From the NCBI GenBank assembly GCA_001602645.1, contig LUYE01000014.1, positions 58,562 through 122,561 on the forward strand: DNA of 64,000 nt, in the 5' to 3' direction. How positions within the stretch are numbered: the first letter of the stretch is position 1; each line of letters begins with the position of its first letter. Made by a program: the position numbers and the translations under genes. This document shows, piece after piece, positions 1 through 8,627 of this stretch. The notes below the pieces were generated by a model that did no database searches, was not told where the DNA came from, and saw nothing but the letters and a program-made list of their open reading frames with translations. This stretch comes from Methanosarcinales archaeon Methan_01. GTDB taxonomy: Archaea > Halobacteriota > Methanosarcinia > Methanotrichales > Methanotrichaceae.

Positions 1-260
1 AGAGGCTGGAGAAGCCCAGGCGGAACTACGCCGCTGTAAACGTCAGCAAGATAAACAGGCACACCTCCCCCGATGACCTGGTCCTCGTCACGGGTAAGGT
101 CCTGGGGTCGGGAGAGCTCGATCACAAGGTTACCGTGGCCGCCCTCCAGTTCAGCGAACAGGCTGCGTTGAAGATAAGGTCGGCCGGTGGCGAATGTCTC
201 AGGATAGAAGAGCTGGTAGAAAAGCACCCGGAGGGTTCCGGAATAATTATTTTAAGGTGA
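1..260 (+). CDS. rpl18e: Large ribosomal subunit protein L18e (C-terminal part, cut by window edge)
   Basis: The frame open from base 3 to the TGA at 258-260 encodes 85 residues that read as the C-terminal two thirds of archaeal/eukaryotic L18e: [16 protein letters not shown] near the left edge, then [16 protein letters not shown] and a KPEG-like [11 protein letters not shown] end. The start lies outside the window. It is a structural protein of the 50S subunit. The next gene (rpl13) starts only 4 nt later, as expected for the conserved archaeal rpl18e-rpl13-rps9-rpoN-rpoK-rps2 superoperon. Identification rests on motif recall plus gene order. Confidence 0.9.
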   Translation, partial: RLEKPRRNYAAVNVSKINRHTSPDDLVLVTGKVLGSGELDHKVTVAALQFSEQAALKIRSAGGECLRIEELVEKHPEGSGIIILR

Positions 261-264
261 TCTG

Positions 265-681
265 ATGATTATCGACGCATCTGGGATGATCCTGGGACGT
301 CTGTCCAGCCTCGCCGCTTCAGAGCTTCTCGCGGGAGAGGAGATATATATTGTAAATGCCGAGAAGGCCATAATCTCAGGTCGGAGGGAGAGCATCTACC
401 GGGAGTACGAGGAGATGAAGAACAAGGGGTCCACCGAGAAGGGGCCTCACTATCCCAAGCGGCCCGAGAGGATCCTGAAGAGGACGGTCCGCGGAATGCT
501 CCCCCACAAGACGAAGCGGGGTCGCGATGCCATGTCCAGGCTCAGGATTTATGTAGGAGTTCCTCCAGAACTCGAGGGCATGGAGATGGAGCGGCCAGAG
601 GCTGCGAAGATGACGCGCCTGGGATCTGCCAAATACGTGGAACTTGGCGACGTAAGCCGGAAGTTCGGATCAAAATTCTGA
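265..681 (+). CDS. rpl13: Large ribosomal subunit protein L13 (uL13)
   Basis: 138 residues, the normal archaeal length. It opens with [15 protein letters not shown] (the uL13 DA-x-G-LGRLAS signature), then [11 protein letters not shown] and the downstream [14 protein letters not shown] segment (residues about 73-88) typical of the family. It is a 50S subunit protein in the second position of the ribosomal superoperon. The start is the ATG 4 nt after the rpl18e stop. The stop is followed after 9 nt by rps9, so co-transcription is very likely. Confidence 0.96.
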   Translation: MIIDASGMILGRLSSLAASELLAGEEIYIVNAEKAIISGRRESIYREYEEMKNKGSTEKGPHYPKRPERILKRTVRGMLPHKTKRGRDAMSRLRIYVGVPPELEGMEMERPEAAKMTRLGSAKYVELGDVSRKFGSKF

Positions 682-690
682 GGGTTCAGC

Positions 691-1089
691 ATGAAGATAA
701 CCAACTCATCGGGTAAAAATAGAACGGCGATCGCCAGGGCAACCCTGACCGAGGGGAAGGGGAGGGTCAGGATCAACAGCAAACCCCTGGAGATCCTTGA
801 GCCGGTCCTCGTCAGGCAGAAGATCATGGAGCCCGTGATGATCGCCCAGGATAAGGTCTCGGGGATCGACATCGACGTCAAGGTTCGAGGAGGCGGGTTC
901 ATGGGTCAGGCCGCTGCCGTTAGGACCGCCATCGCCCGGGGCATCGTGGAGTGGACTGGGGACACCGCCCTCAAGGAGGTCTATATGGAGTACGACAGGT
1001 CTCTCCTCGTCAACGACCACCGGCAGAAGGAGCGAAAGAAGGTCGGCGGCCCCGGTGCAAGAGCCAAATATCAGAAGTCATACAGGTGA
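691..1089 (+). CDS. rps9: Small ribosomal subunit protein S9 (uS9)
   Basis: 132 residues. The N-terminal [26 protein letters not shown], the central [29 protein letters not shown] and the basic C-terminal tail ending KYQKSYR are diagnostic of uS9. In the ribosome this tail reaches the P-site tRNA. The ATG at 691 follows rpl13 by 9 nt. The gene is upstream of rpoN in the conserved archaeal order. Confidence 0.97.
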   Translation: MKITNSSGKNRTAIARATLTEGKGRVRINSKPLEILEPVLVRQKIMEPVMIAQDKVSGIDIDVKVRGGGFMGQAAAVRTAIARGIVEWTGDTALKEVYMEYDRSLLVNDHRQKERKKVGGPGARAKYQKSYR

Positions 1090-1095
1090 GTCTGC

Positions 1096-1281
1096 TTGAT
1101 CCCTGTGCGATGTTTCACATGTGGAAACGTCATCTCTGATGTATGGGAGGAGTATAAGGAGCGCACCAAGTCTGAGCCACCGGGGAAGGTGATGGACGAT
1201 CTGGGCATCGAAAGCTACTGCTGTCGTCGCATGCTCCTGACCCACGTGGAGATCGTTGACGTGCTTCGGCGGTATCAGTAA
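1096..1281 (+). CDS. rpoN: DNA-directed RNA polymerase subunit N (Rpb10 homologue)
   Basis: 61 residues, near-canonical Rpb10/RpoN length. The start is TTG at 1096, because the family begins [10 protein letters not shown]. The zinc site is visible as C6-x2-C9 and the vicinal pair C42-C43 in SYCCRRM. It stabilises the RpoD-RpoL-RpoB platform of archaeal RNA polymerase. It sits 6 nt after rps9 and just before a tRNA gene, so the messenger may be processed around the tRNA. Confidence 0.97.
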   Translation: MIPVRCFTCGNVISDVWEEYKERTKSEPPGKVMDDLGIESYCCRRMLLTHVEIVDVLRRYQ

Positions 1282-1288
1282 AAGGTTT

Positions 1289-1366
1289 GGGGTTGTGGGG
1301 TAGCCTGGTCCATCCCTCGGCGTTCGGGACGCCGTAACCTGAGTTCGAATCTCAGCAACCCCACCA
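1289..1366 (+). tRNA. tRNA-Pro (anticodon CGG), CCA encoded
   Basis: The acceptor stem GGGGTTG (1289-1295) pairs with CAACCCC (1356-1362); discriminator A and an encoded CCA follow (1363-1366). The anticodon arm CGGCG-TTCGGGA-CGCCG gives anticodon CGG, reading the proline codon CCG. The T arm is CTGAG-TTCGAAT-CTCAG. No intron is visible. It lies in the 110-nt gap between rpoN and rpoK, so it may be co-transcribed with the protein genes; a T-rich stretch follows at 1367-1381. Confidence 0.95.
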
Positions 1367-1391
1367 TTTGCCTTTCTTTTGAGGTGGCCAC

Positions 1392-1589
1392 TTGAAGGAT
1401 TCGATGGATGAAGAATATACGCGATATGAGCGCGCCAGAATAGTGGGGGCTCGAGCTTTACAGATCCTGATGGGCGCTCCGGTATTGATCAAGACCGAGT
1501 CCATAGACCCCCTCGAAATTGCCCTGGAAGAGATGAGATTGAGAGTTGTTCCCATCACCGTTAAACGGGACCGTAGAACCTCTAGGTAG
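1392..1589 (+). CDS. rpoK: DNA-directed RNA polymerase subunit K (Rpb6 homologue)
   Basis: 65 residues with the Rpb6/RpoK core: [25 protein letters not shown] followed by [21 protein letters not shown]. It helps assembly and stability of RNA polymerase at the clamp base. The start is ambiguous: TTG at 1392 (used here) or the ATG at 1404, both upstream of the conserved core. The rps2 GTG begins on the next base after the rpoK stop, so the two are translationally linked. Confidence 0.95.
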   Translation: MKDSMDEEYTRYERARIVGARALQILMGAPVLIKTESIDPLEIALEEMRLRVVPITVKRDRRTSR

Positions 1590-2216
1590 GTGACATTTTT
1601 GGAAGATGAAGTTATAACCCCAGCTGAAGATTATGAGACCCTCATCCCCATAGACGAATATCTAGCGGCGGGGATCCACATAGGGACTCAGCAGAAGACC
1701 AAGAGCATGATGGATTACATATACAGGGTCAGGACCGACGGCCTCTACGTCCTCGACGTCCAGGCGACGGACAAGAGGATCAGGCTCGCGGCCAAGTTCC
1801 TGGCCAAGTACGACCCGAGCAAGATCCTGGTCGTCTCGGCAAGGCAGTACGGTCAGCGTCCTGCTACCATGTTCTCCAAGGCCGTCGGCGCCAAGGCTGT
1901 CGTCGGAAGGTTCATACCCAACACCATGACCAACCCCACCTTCTACGACTACGTCGAGCCGGACGTGGTGGTGGTCACCGACCCCTCCGGCGACAGCCAG
2001 GCGATCAATGAGGCGATCGATGTCGGGATTCCTGTAGTGGCATTGTGCGACACCAACAACCTCACCTCCAATGTCGATCTGGTGATCCCCACCAACAACA
2101 AAGGCCGGAAGGCCCTGACCCTCATCTACTGGCTCTTGGCCAAAGAGGTCCTCAAGGAGAGGGGCGAGGAAGATAGGTTCAGGTACTCAGTCTCAGACTT
2201 CGAGATGGAGTTTTGA
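1590..2216 (+). CDS. rps2: Small ribosomal subunit protein S2 (uS2)
   Basis: 208 residues matching archaeal uS2: [42 protein letters not shown], the PDVVVVTDP segment and [15 protein letters not shown]. It is a structural 30S protein on the solvent side. The start is GTG at 1590, directly abutting the rpoK stop. In many archaea enolase lies between rpoK and rps2; here it does not. Confidence 0.96.
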   Translation: MTFLEDEVITPAEDYETLIPIDEYLAAGIHIGTQQKTKSMMDYIYRVRTDGLYVLDVQATDKRIRLAAKFLAKYDPSKILVVSARQYGQRPATMFSKAVGAKAVVGRFIPNTMTNPTFYDYVEPDVVVVTDPSGDSQAINEAIDVGIPVVALCDTNNLTSNVDLVIPTNNKGRKALTLIYWLLAKEVLKERGEEDRFRYSVSDFEMEF

Positions 2217-2219
2217 TCG

Positions 2220-3017
2220 ATGAGAAGCCCAGCAGTGGCTGGCCAGTTCTACCCTCGTCACCCCGAGGAGCTGCTTCAGGAGCTGAAGGCCGCCTTCGGC
2301 GCCGCCACGCGCGGCGAGCCCCTTGCAATCCGGGGGGCGGTCGTACCCCACGCCGGATACATCTACTCCGGGGCAGTGGCCGCCGAGGTCTATTCCAGGC
2401 TCCCCGAAAGGGAGACCTACGTCCTCATAGGGCCCAACCACCACGGCCTCGGCCTACCCGTGGCCCTCTCTCGGGATTCGTGGATGACCCCCCTCGGGAT
2501 CGTTGAATCCGACGTCGAGCTGGCGGACGCCCTGGTGGGGAGCATCCTCGAGGTGGACGAGTCCGCCCACCTCTATGAGCACTCCATCGAGGTCCAGTTG
2601 CCCTTTCTCCAGGCCAGGTTCTCGGGGTTCAAGGTCCTCCCCATAGCTATGGGGCTCCAGGACGAGGAGACGGCGGTCGAGGTCGGCGAGGCGGTCGGCG
2701 AGGCGGCGAAGAGCCTCGGTCGGGACTGCACCGTCATCGCCAGCAGCGACTTCAGCCACTACGAGCCCCAGGAGGAGGCGAGGAGGAAGGACGCTCAGGC
2801 GATAGAGGCGATCCTGAGGATGGACGTTCCCTCCCTCTACAGGGCAGTCTATCGCGAAAACCTCACCGCCTGCGGCTACGGCCCGATATCGGCTACCATC
2901 ATCGCCGCGAGGGTCCTGGGCGCCGAGACCGGCAAGCTTCTCCGCTACTCCACCAGCGGCGACGTTATCGGAGATTACAGCCAGGTGGTGGGCTACGGGG
3001 CGATAGCCTTCGTTTAG
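2220..3017 (+). CDS. MEMO1-family protein
   Basis: 265 residues, full length for the MEMO family. It starts MRSPAVAGQFYP, the family hallmark, and keeps the putative metal/active-site histidines: H44 in VPHAGYIYSG, the GPNHHG motif (73-76), EHSIEVQLPFL and SSDFSHYEP. The fold resembles extradiol dioxygenases, but the archaeal function is unproven. It starts 4 nt after rps2 and precedes mevalonate kinase; MEMO is a recurrent neighbour of the mevalonate genes in euryarchaeal genomes, so a link to isoprenoid synthesis is suggested only by context. Confidence 0.9.
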   Translation: MRSPAVAGQFYPRHPEELLQELKAAFGAATRGEPLAIRGAVVPHAGYIYSGAVAAEVYSRLPERETYVLIGPNHHGLGLPVALSRDSWMTPLGIVESDVELADALVGSILEVDESAHLYEHSIEVQLPFLQARFSGFKVLPIAMGLQDEETAVEVGEAVGEAAKSLGRDCTVIASSDFSHYEPQEEARRKDAQAIEAILRMDVPSLYRAVYRENLTACGYGPISATIIAARVLGAETGKLLRYSTSGDVIGDYSQVVGYGAIAFV

Positions 3018-3021
3018 GAGG
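3016..3021 (+). promoter_or_regulatory. Shine-Dalgarno AGGAGG supporting a CTG start
   Basis: A perfect AGGAGG overlaps the stop codon of the MEMO gene and lies 7 nt upstream of CTG 3029, the codon that opens the LTFASAPGKVI sequence of mevalonate kinase. The ATG at 3024 is out of frame and stops two codons later (ATG AAC TGA). The first ATG/GTG/TTG in the kinase frame (GTG 3056) would remove the conserved SAPGK strand and has no comparable site. Confidence 0.65.
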
Positions 3022-3028
3022 CGATGAA

Positions 3029-4015
3029 CTGACCTTTGCCTCCGCTCCCGGCAAGGTGATCCTCTTCGGGGAGCACGCCGTCGTCTCCGGATCCCCCGCC
3101 TTGGGGGCGGCGGTGGACCTGAGGGTCGGGGCCAGGGTAGAGGATCTGCCGGGGAGGCTTGAGATATCCGCTCCCGACCTCCGGATGGCCCTGAAGGGGA
3201 TATCCCTCGACCCTCGGACCGGAGAGGTTCTGACGAAGGCGGGTGAGGAGGCGGTCCACGCTGCGAGGTACATCACCGCCGTTTTGAAGGAGTTTGAGGC
3301 ACGAGACCTCAGGGTGACCGTCGAGTCGGAGATCCCCCCCGCCTCGGGGCTCGGGTCGTCGGCTTCCGTCGTCGTAGCCACCCTGGGTGCCCTCAGCCGC
3401 CACCTCGCCCTGGACCTCTCCGTCGAGGAGGTGGCGAGGGAGGCCTTCCGGATAGAGAGGTCCGTCCAGGAGGGGCTAGGCTCGCCAACGGACACCGCCC
3501 TCGCAGCCTTCGGAGGGTATCAGCTCGTTGAGGGATCGGCGAGGGCCGTCGACCTTCCGGATATGAAGCTGGTGGTGGGGTTCACGGGGGCGCCCCACGA
3601 CACCCGGGCAGAGGTCGCGAAGGTCCAGAGCTTCAGGGCGAGGCATCCGGAGATCGTCGACCCCATATTCCGGGCCATCGGCGAGATCTCAAGGCTGGCG
3701 CCGGAGCTCATCAGGGAAGGCCGGCTCGAGGAGCTGGGGGAGCTGATGAACACAAACCACGGCCTCTTGGAGGCGATGGGTGTCGGGACCCGAGAGCTCT
3801 CCGAGCTCGTCTACGCCTCCCGAGGGGCTGGCCAGGCCTTCGGAGCAAAGCTGACGGGGGCTGGCGGCGGAGGATGCATGATAGCCCTGCCCCGGCCCGG
3901 CTCTGAGGGGGTTCTCAGGGCGATGACCGCTATCGCCCAGGCGAGGGGGGAGCCCTTCTCGGTGATGACCGGCTGCCGGGGGCTGTGGGTCGAAGATCCC
4001 GGAGACCGGAGATGA
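3029..4015 (+). CDS. mvk: Mevalonate kinase (GHMP family), probable CTG start
   Basis: It phosphorylates mevalonate with ATP in the archaeal isoprenoid pathway. GHMP motifs: FASAPGKVILFGEHAVV at the N-terminus, PPASGLGSSASVVVA (ATP loop) and the C-terminal GAKLTGAGGGGCMIAL. The conventional start GTG 3056 would begin MILFGEH and delete the APGK strand conserved in the family. No ATG, GTG or TTG is found between the in-frame upstream region of the MEMO gene and 3056, but CTG 3029 has AGGAGG 7 nt upstream. With CTG the protein is 328 residues. The ATGA overlap with the next gene shows operon coupling. Family identity is firm; the start is inferred. Confidence 0.9.
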   Translation: MTFASAPGKVILFGEHAVVSGSPALGAAVDLRVGARVEDLPGRLEISAPDLRMALKGISLDPRTGEVLTKAGEEAVHAARYITAVLKEFEARDLRVTVESEIPPASGLGSSASVVVATLGALSRHLALDLSVEEVAREAFRIERSVQEGLGSPTDTALAAFGGYQLVEGSARAVDLPDMKLVVGFTGAPHDTRAEVAKVQSFRARHPEIVDPIFRAIGEISRLAPELIREGRLEELGELMNTNHGLLEAMGVGTRELSELVYASRGAGQAFGAKLTGAGGGGCMIALPRPGSEGVLRAMTAIAQARGEPFSVMTGCRGLWVEDPGDRR

Positions 4016-4770
4016 CCGAGATCAGAGTTCTTAAGGTCGGCGGAAGCGTCCTGACCGATAAGACCCGCCTCGAATCTGCCAGGATCGAGGAGATAGGCCG
4101 GATCGCCGCCGAGATCGCGGGATGTGGACCCGGCCTCATCCTCGTCCACGGGGCCGGCTCTTTCGGCCACTTCCACGCCGAACGGTATCGCCTCGCCGAG
4201 AGGTTCGACCCCGAGGGTGTCCTGGAGACCCATAGGTCCGTGGTGAGGCTGAACGACCTCGTCGTCGAGGGGCTGAGGAGGGCGGGCTCGTCCCCCGTCC
4301 CGGTACACCCCCTCAGCTCCGTCCTCCTCAAAGATGGGAGGATCGAGGCGATGGAGGTCGGGCCCATCCTCGAGATGGTGAAGAGGGGGCTCATCCCCGT
4401 CCTCCACGGCGACGTCTCCATGGACCTGATCCGCGGAGCAGCGATCGTCTCCGGCGATCAGCTCGTCTCCCATCTGGCGAGGGCGGTGAAGCCGGGGATC
4501 GTCGCTCTGGGAACGGCTGTCGACGGGGTGATCTCCGACGGCAAGGTCCTCCCGATGGTCAGGAGGGCTGATATCTCCCGGATCGCCTCGGAGCTGGGCC
4601 CCTCAGCGGGGGTGGACGTCACCGGCGGGATGGGTGGGAAGATGAGAGAACTCCTCGATCTGGCCGAAGGGGGCGTCTCTTCGGTGATATTCAACGCTTC
4701 GAGGCCGGGGCTGATCGAGAGGGCCCTCCGGGGCGAGAGGGTAGGCACTCTGGTGGAGGGGAGAAGGTGA
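4012..4770 (+). CDS. Isopentenyl phosphate kinase
   Basis: 252 residues of the amino-acid-kinase fold. It converts isopentenyl phosphate to IPP in the archaeal alternative mevalonate route. Visible motifs are KVGGSVLTDK (residues 8-17), VHGAGSFGHFHA with the family-specific histidine at about residue 53, and VDVTGGMGGKMREL near the C-terminus. I chose ATG 4012, which overlaps the mvk stop as ATGA, instead of the longer frame from 3985, because MTEIRVLKVGG is the family-like start. The downstream fni gene begins inside this stop codon (GTGA). Confidence 0.94.
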   Translation: MTEIRVLKVGGSVLTDKTRLESARIEEIGRIAAEIAGCGPGLILVHGAGSFGHFHAERYRLAERFDPEGVLETHRSVVRLNDLVVEGLRRAGSSPVPVHPLSSVLLKDGRIEAMEVGPILEMVKRGLIPVLHGDVSMDLIRGAAIVSGDQLVSHLARAVKPGIVALGTAVDGVISDGKVLPMVRRADISRIASELGPSAGVDVTGGMGGKMRELLDLAEGGVSSVIFNASRPGLIERALRGERVGTLVEGRR

Positions 4771-5855
4771 CCACAGCCAAGAGGAAGCTGGACCACATCA
4801 GGATCTGCATCGAGAAGGAGGTGGAGGTTGGATGGCGGCCCTTCGAGGACGTTAGCCTAGTCCACAGGGCCCTCCCGGAGATCAACGCCGGGGAGATCGA
4901 TACCAGGTGCCGATTTTTCGGAAAGGAGCTCGCCTTTCCCTTCATGATCACGGGAATGACGGGAGGCCATCCCGAGACCAAGGATATCAACGTAAACCTG
5001 GCCCTGGCGGCCCAGGAGGTGGGGGTGGCGATGGGCGTCGGGTCCCAGAGGGCTGCCCTTGAGATTCCCGAGGTGGAGGAGACGTTCTCGGCGGTGAGGG
5101 AGGCGGCGCCGGATATCCCCATAGTCGGCAACATCGGGGCGGTCCAGCTGGTAAGGGAGGGTCCGGAGGTGATCGACAGGCTGGCGGAGATGATCGGGGC
5201 CGACGCCGTGGCCGTCCACCTCAACTTCCTCCAGGAGAGCGTCCAGCCGGAGGGAGAGACCGAGGCCAGCGGGGCGGTGGCGGCGATCCGGGCCGCCTCC
5301 GACGGCAGGGTCCCCATCATCGCCAAGGAGACGGGGGCGGGGATCTCCAGGGAGGACGCCCTCGCCCTCCTGGATGCTGGAGTCAGGATCATTGACGTGG
5401 CCGGCCTCGGCGGCACCAGCTGGTCGGGGGTGGAGGCCTATCGGGCGGAGGAGCGGGCGGATGGCGAGTCCGCGATGATGGGACGGCTCTTCTGGTGCTG
5501 GGGGGTCCCGACGCCGGTCAGCGTCGTCGAGTGCGCCTCGGCCGGGGCGGAGGTGATCTCCTCCGGAGGGGTTCGGAGCGGGATCGACGTCGCCAAGAGC
5601 ATCGCCCTAGGAGCGAGGCTCGCCGGGGCGGCCCTTCCCTTCCTCTCCCCGGCTACGGCGGGTTCGTCACAGGTCGTCGGGGCCCTCCGGGCCTACGAGA
5701 GGGCCTTCAGGACCGCCATGTTCCTCACCGCCTCCCGAGATCTCGCGGCCCTGGAATCGGCGCCGGTCATCGTCGTCGGAAGGACTAGGGAGATCCTGGA
5801 AGAGAGAGGGTTTGATTCAAAGAAGTTTTCCATTTATAGAGAGATGTCGAGATGA
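4767..5855 (+). CDS. fni: Type 2 isopentenyl-diphosphate delta-isomerase (FMN-dependent)
   Basis: 362 residues, TIM-barrel flavoenzyme interconverting IPP and DMAPP. Motifs: FMITGMTGGHPE (residues about 55-66), VGSQRAAL, the HLNFLQESVQPEGE segment that contains the catalytic glutamine/glutamate region, KETGAGIS, and the FMN phosphate-binding SSGGVRSGIDVAKSIALGA. The start is GTG 4767 inside the preceding stop (GTGA). With mvk and the isopentenyl phosphate kinase it forms a contiguous C5-isoprenoid unit feeding the GGPP synthase two genes downstream. Confidence 0.96.
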   Translation: MTTAKRKLDHIRICIEKEVEVGWRPFEDVSLVHRALPEINAGEIDTRCRFFGKELAFPFMITGMTGGHPETKDINVNLALAAQEVGVAMGVGSQRAALEIPEVEETFSAVREAAPDIPIVGNIGAVQLVREGPEVIDRLAEMIGADAVAVHLNFLQESVQPEGETEASGAVAAIRAASDGRVPIIAKETGAGISREDALALLDAGVRIIDVAGLGGTSWSGVEAYRAEERADGESAMMGRLFWCWGVPTPVSVVECASAGAEVISSGGVRSGIDVAKSIALGARLAGAALPFLSPATAGSSQVVGALRAYERAFRTAMFLTASRDLAALESAPVIVVGRTREILEERGFDSKKFSIYREMSR

Positions 5856-7192
5856 AGGAGATTGGAATTGTAGCCATCGGAGGCTACGAGGAGATCGGAA
5901 GGAACATGACCGCCATCAGAGTCGGTCATGACATAATGATCATGGACATGGGGATCCGGCTGGACAGGGTCCAGATCCACGAGGATACGGACCTGGAGAG
6001 GCTCCGGCCCTCCGAGCTCATATCCATGGGGGCGATCCCCAACGACAGCGTCATGAAGGACGTGGACGGCAGGGTGAGGTCGATAGCCTGCACCCACGGC
6101 CACCTAGACCACATCGGGGCGATATCGAAGCTCGCGTACAAGTACAAGGCTCCCATCATAGGAACCCCTTTCACCACGGATCTGATAAAGCAAGAGATCG
6201 AGGCGGAGAAGCTCCAGGCGACGAAGAACGAGGTGGTGACGATGAATGCCGGCAAGAAGATGCAGGTCTCCGCTGACGTCGAGCTGGAGTTCATCAGGGT
6301 TCAGCACAGCATAGTGGACTGCGTCTTCGCCGCCATTCACACGCCCCGGGGAGTGATCCTCTACGCCAACGACTTCAAGATGGACAGGAGCCCCACCCTG
6401 GGGCAGCCTCCGGACTTTGCACGGCTGAAGAAGTTGGAGAGCGAGGGGGTCTTAGCCCTGATCACCGAGACGACGAACGCCGGGGTATCGGGGAAGACCC
6501 CTTCGGAGCAGATCGCAAAGGATCTGGTCTGGGATGTCCTGATGGGGACGGAGGAGACGAAGTCGGGGGTCTTGTTGACCACCTTCTCCTCCCACATAGC
6601 CCGGATCAGAGCGATCATCGAGGCGGCCCACGAGATGGGGCGAAAGCCGGTCTTGTTGGGCAGATCGATGGAGAAGTACTGGGGGACGGCTAAGAGGGTG
6701 GGGTACGCCCCCAAGTCCGACGATCTCCCCGTCTACGGAAGGCGAAAGAGCGTAGACAAGTTCTTCAAGAGGATGATGCAGGAGGGGAAGGAGAAGTACC
6801 TCCCGATCATGACTGGCCATCAGGGGGAGCCGGGGGCGGTCCTCAGCAGGGTTGCCAGCGGCGAGACCGATTACCAGCTCGAGTCTGGGGACAAGGTGAT
6901 ATTCAGCGCTGGGATCATACCCCAGCCCCTTAACAAGTCCAACCGTCACATAGTGGAGACGAAGCTGAAGATGAGAGGGGCGAGGGTCTACGACAACGTC
7001 CACGTATCGGGCCACGCCTGCGTCGAGGACCATTGGGAGCTCTTGAGGATGATAAATCCCGAGCACGTCATCCCCAGCCACGGCACCTTTGAGAGCCACG
7101 GCAAGTACCTCTCCATGGCCGAGGACACCGGCTACGAGCTGGGATACACCTTCCACATTATGAGGAACGGCCAGGAGCTGGTCCTCCCCTGA
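5852..7192 (+). CDS. Archaeal RNase J (beta-CASP metallo-beta-lactamase ribonuclease)
   Basis: 446 residues. It has the metallo-beta-lactamase signature HGHLDH (82-87) after a ten-residue GGYEEIGRNMTA motif, and the beta-CASP features ANDFKMD, TTFSSHIARI, MTGHQGEPGAVLSR and HVSGHA, with PSHGTFESH near the end. Archaeal RNase J is a 5'-3' exoribonuclease. Its ATG overlaps the fni stop (ATGA). Location between fni and idsA is a recurrent euryarchaeal arrangement, although a biochemical link to isoprenoids is not known to me. Confidence 0.92.
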   Translation: MKEIGIVAIGGYEEIGRNMTAIRVGHDIMIMDMGIRLDRVQIHEDTDLERLRPSELISMGAIPNDSVMKDVDGRVRSIACTHGHLDHIGAISKLAYKYKAPIIGTPFTTDLIKQEIEAEKLQATKNEVVTMNAGKKMQVSADVELEFIRVQHSIVDCVFAAIHTPRGVILYANDFKMDRSPTLGQPPDFARLKKLESEGVLALITETTNAGVSGKTPSEQIAKDLVWDVLMGTEETKSGVLLTTFSSHIARIRAIIEAAHEMGRKPVLLGRSMEKYWGTAKRVGYAPKSDDLPVYGRRKSVDKFFKRMMQEGKEKYLPIMTGHQGEPGAVLSRVASGETDYQLESGDKVIFSAGIIPQPLNKSNRHIVETKLKMRGARVYDNVHVSGHACVEDHWELLRMINPEHVIPSHGTFESHGKYLSMAEDTGYELGYTFHIMRNGQELVLP

Positions 7193-7305
7193 CTGGGTGA
7201 GAGGGGGGAAAGAGACGTGGACGGCGGAAGGGAAAAGCTGAAACGAGGACGGAAGATGTGGGTTCGTAGAAGCTGTAATAGGAGGAGAGAGGAGGGGCCG
7301 AAGAT

Positions 7306-8274
7306 ATGCTGATCCTTGATGAGGAGCTTTTGAGGCGGTCCGGGATGATATCCGGGGCGATCGAGGAGCTTCTTCCGGTCGTCCATCCCAGGGGGCTCTA
7401 CGCCGCCGGAAGGCATTTGGTCGATGCCGGAGGAAAGAGGCTCCGGCCGAGCATGCTTCTATTGGCCGCCGAGGCGGTCGGAGGCGACCCCGCGGCCGTC
7501 GTCCCCGCCGCCGTCTCGATCGAGCTCGTCCACAACTTCACCCTGATCCACGACGACATCATGGACAACGCCGAGACCCGCCGCGGGAGGCCCGCGGTCC
7601 ACGTCAAGTGGGATGAGGCGGGGGCGATCCTGGCTGGCGATACCCTCTACTCCAAGGCCTTCGAGATCCTGACCGCCTCGGCGGCACAGCCCGAGGAGAT
7701 GGTCGCTTCGGTGAAGATGCTCGCCAAGACCTGCGCCGCCATCTGCGAGGGGCAGTGGCTGGACATGGAGTTTGAGAGGCGAGACGAAGTGACCGAGGCC
7801 GAGTACCTGGAGATGATCGAGAAGAAGACCGGCGTCCTCTACGGCGCTGCCGCCTGGATGGGCGCTCGCCTTGCCGCCGCGCCTCTGGAGCAGGCCGAAG
7901 GGCTGGAGAGGTTCGGCCGCCTGGTGGGGATGGCCTTCCAGATCCAGGACGACGTCCTGGACCTGACGGCTCCGGCGAAGGTCCTGGGGAAGCCCCGGGG
8001 CGGGGACCTCGCTGAGGGGAAGAAGACCCTGATCATGATCCACGCACTGGCCGGAGGCGCCAGAATCGAGATCTTCGGAAAGAAGAACGCCTCGTCCGAG
8101 GATGTCGAGGCGGCCCTGGCCGCTTTACGGGCGAGCGGCTCGATAGATTACGCCAGGAACAAGGCGGTAAGCCTCGTAGAGGAGGGGAAGAGGGCCCTCT
8201 CGGTCCTCCAGGAGTCGGAGGCGAAGACGCTCCTCCTCGCCCTCGCCGACTACATGATAAGCAGAAGTTATTAA
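7306..8274 (+). CDS. idsA: Geranylgeranyl diphosphate synthase (polyprenyl synthetase)
   Basis: 322 residues. Both aspartate-rich motifs are present: DDIMD at 83-87 (in LIHDDIMDNAETRRG) and DDVLD at 215-219 (in FQIQDDVLDL), plus the GGKRLRP motif (42-48). It condenses DMAPP with IPP to give farnesyl/geranylgeranyl diphosphate for archaeal ether lipids. The exact chain length cannot be proved here, but pathway context (fni upstream, geranylgeranyl reductase at 31.9 kb) supports C20. A 113-nt gap after RNase J could hold its own promoter. Confidence 0.93.
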   Translation: MLILDEELLRRSGMISGAIEELLPVVHPRGLYAAGRHLVDAGGKRLRPSMLLLAAEAVGGDPAAVVPAAVSIELVHNFTLIHDDIMDNAETRRGRPAVHVKWDEAGAILAGDTLYSKAFEILTASAAQPEEMVASVKMLAKTCAAICEGQWLDMEFERRDEVTEAEYLEMIEKKTGVLYGAAAWMGARLAAAPLEQAEGLERFGRLVGMAFQIQDDVLDLTAPAKVLGKPRGGDLAEGKKTLIMIHALAGGARIEIFGKKNASSEDVEAALAALRASGSIDYARNKAVSLVEEGKRALSVLQESEAKTLLLALADYMISRSY

Positions 8275-8375
8275 TCCATATAACGACCAACGAAATTCGT
8301 AGCTGGGAGCGGTCAAAGTAGAGGTAAGGCCAGCGGCCCGGGTCGCGGTCGCGGCATCATCGGGAGGAGTTAAAA

Positions 8376-8627
8376 TTGCACGAGCACGAGTCTCACACCC
8401 ATGAACTGCAGACGCACGATTTGCACAAGCACGAGCTAAATGCGCACGAGATCGAGCACCTTTTGGAGCATTGGATCGAGCACAACAAGAGCCACAGCGA
8501 GAGCTTCCGGGCGAGGGCGAAGGAGATCGAGCTTGTGAACCCAAAGGCGGCGGCGAGGGTTCGGGAGGCGGCGGAGCTGATGGACGCGTGCACCGCGAAG
8601 CTCGTGGAGGCGGCGGGGGAGGTATGA
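8376..8627 (+). CDS. Small His-ladder protein, probable metal binder
   Basis: 83 residues. Twelve histidines fall in the first 40 residues: H2, 4, 7, 9, 14, 17, 19, 24, 28, 32, 36, 40. From H4 to H24 a histidine recurs every five residues, and from H24 to H40 every four residues, which would place them on one helix face. The core LLEHWIEHNKSHSESF and a second amphipathic helix (AARVREAAELMDACTAKLVEAAGEV) resemble small conserved methanogen proteins I recall without a proven function. The start is TTG 8376 with GGGAGGAG at 8362-8369. Metal binding (Ni, Co or Zn) is inference; neighbouring cobQ DNA makes Co or Ni tempting but unproven. Confidence 0.7.
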   Translation: MHEHESHTHELQTHDLHKHELNAHEIEHLLEHWIEHNKSHSESFRARAKEIELVNPKAAARVREAAELMDACTAKLVEAAGEV

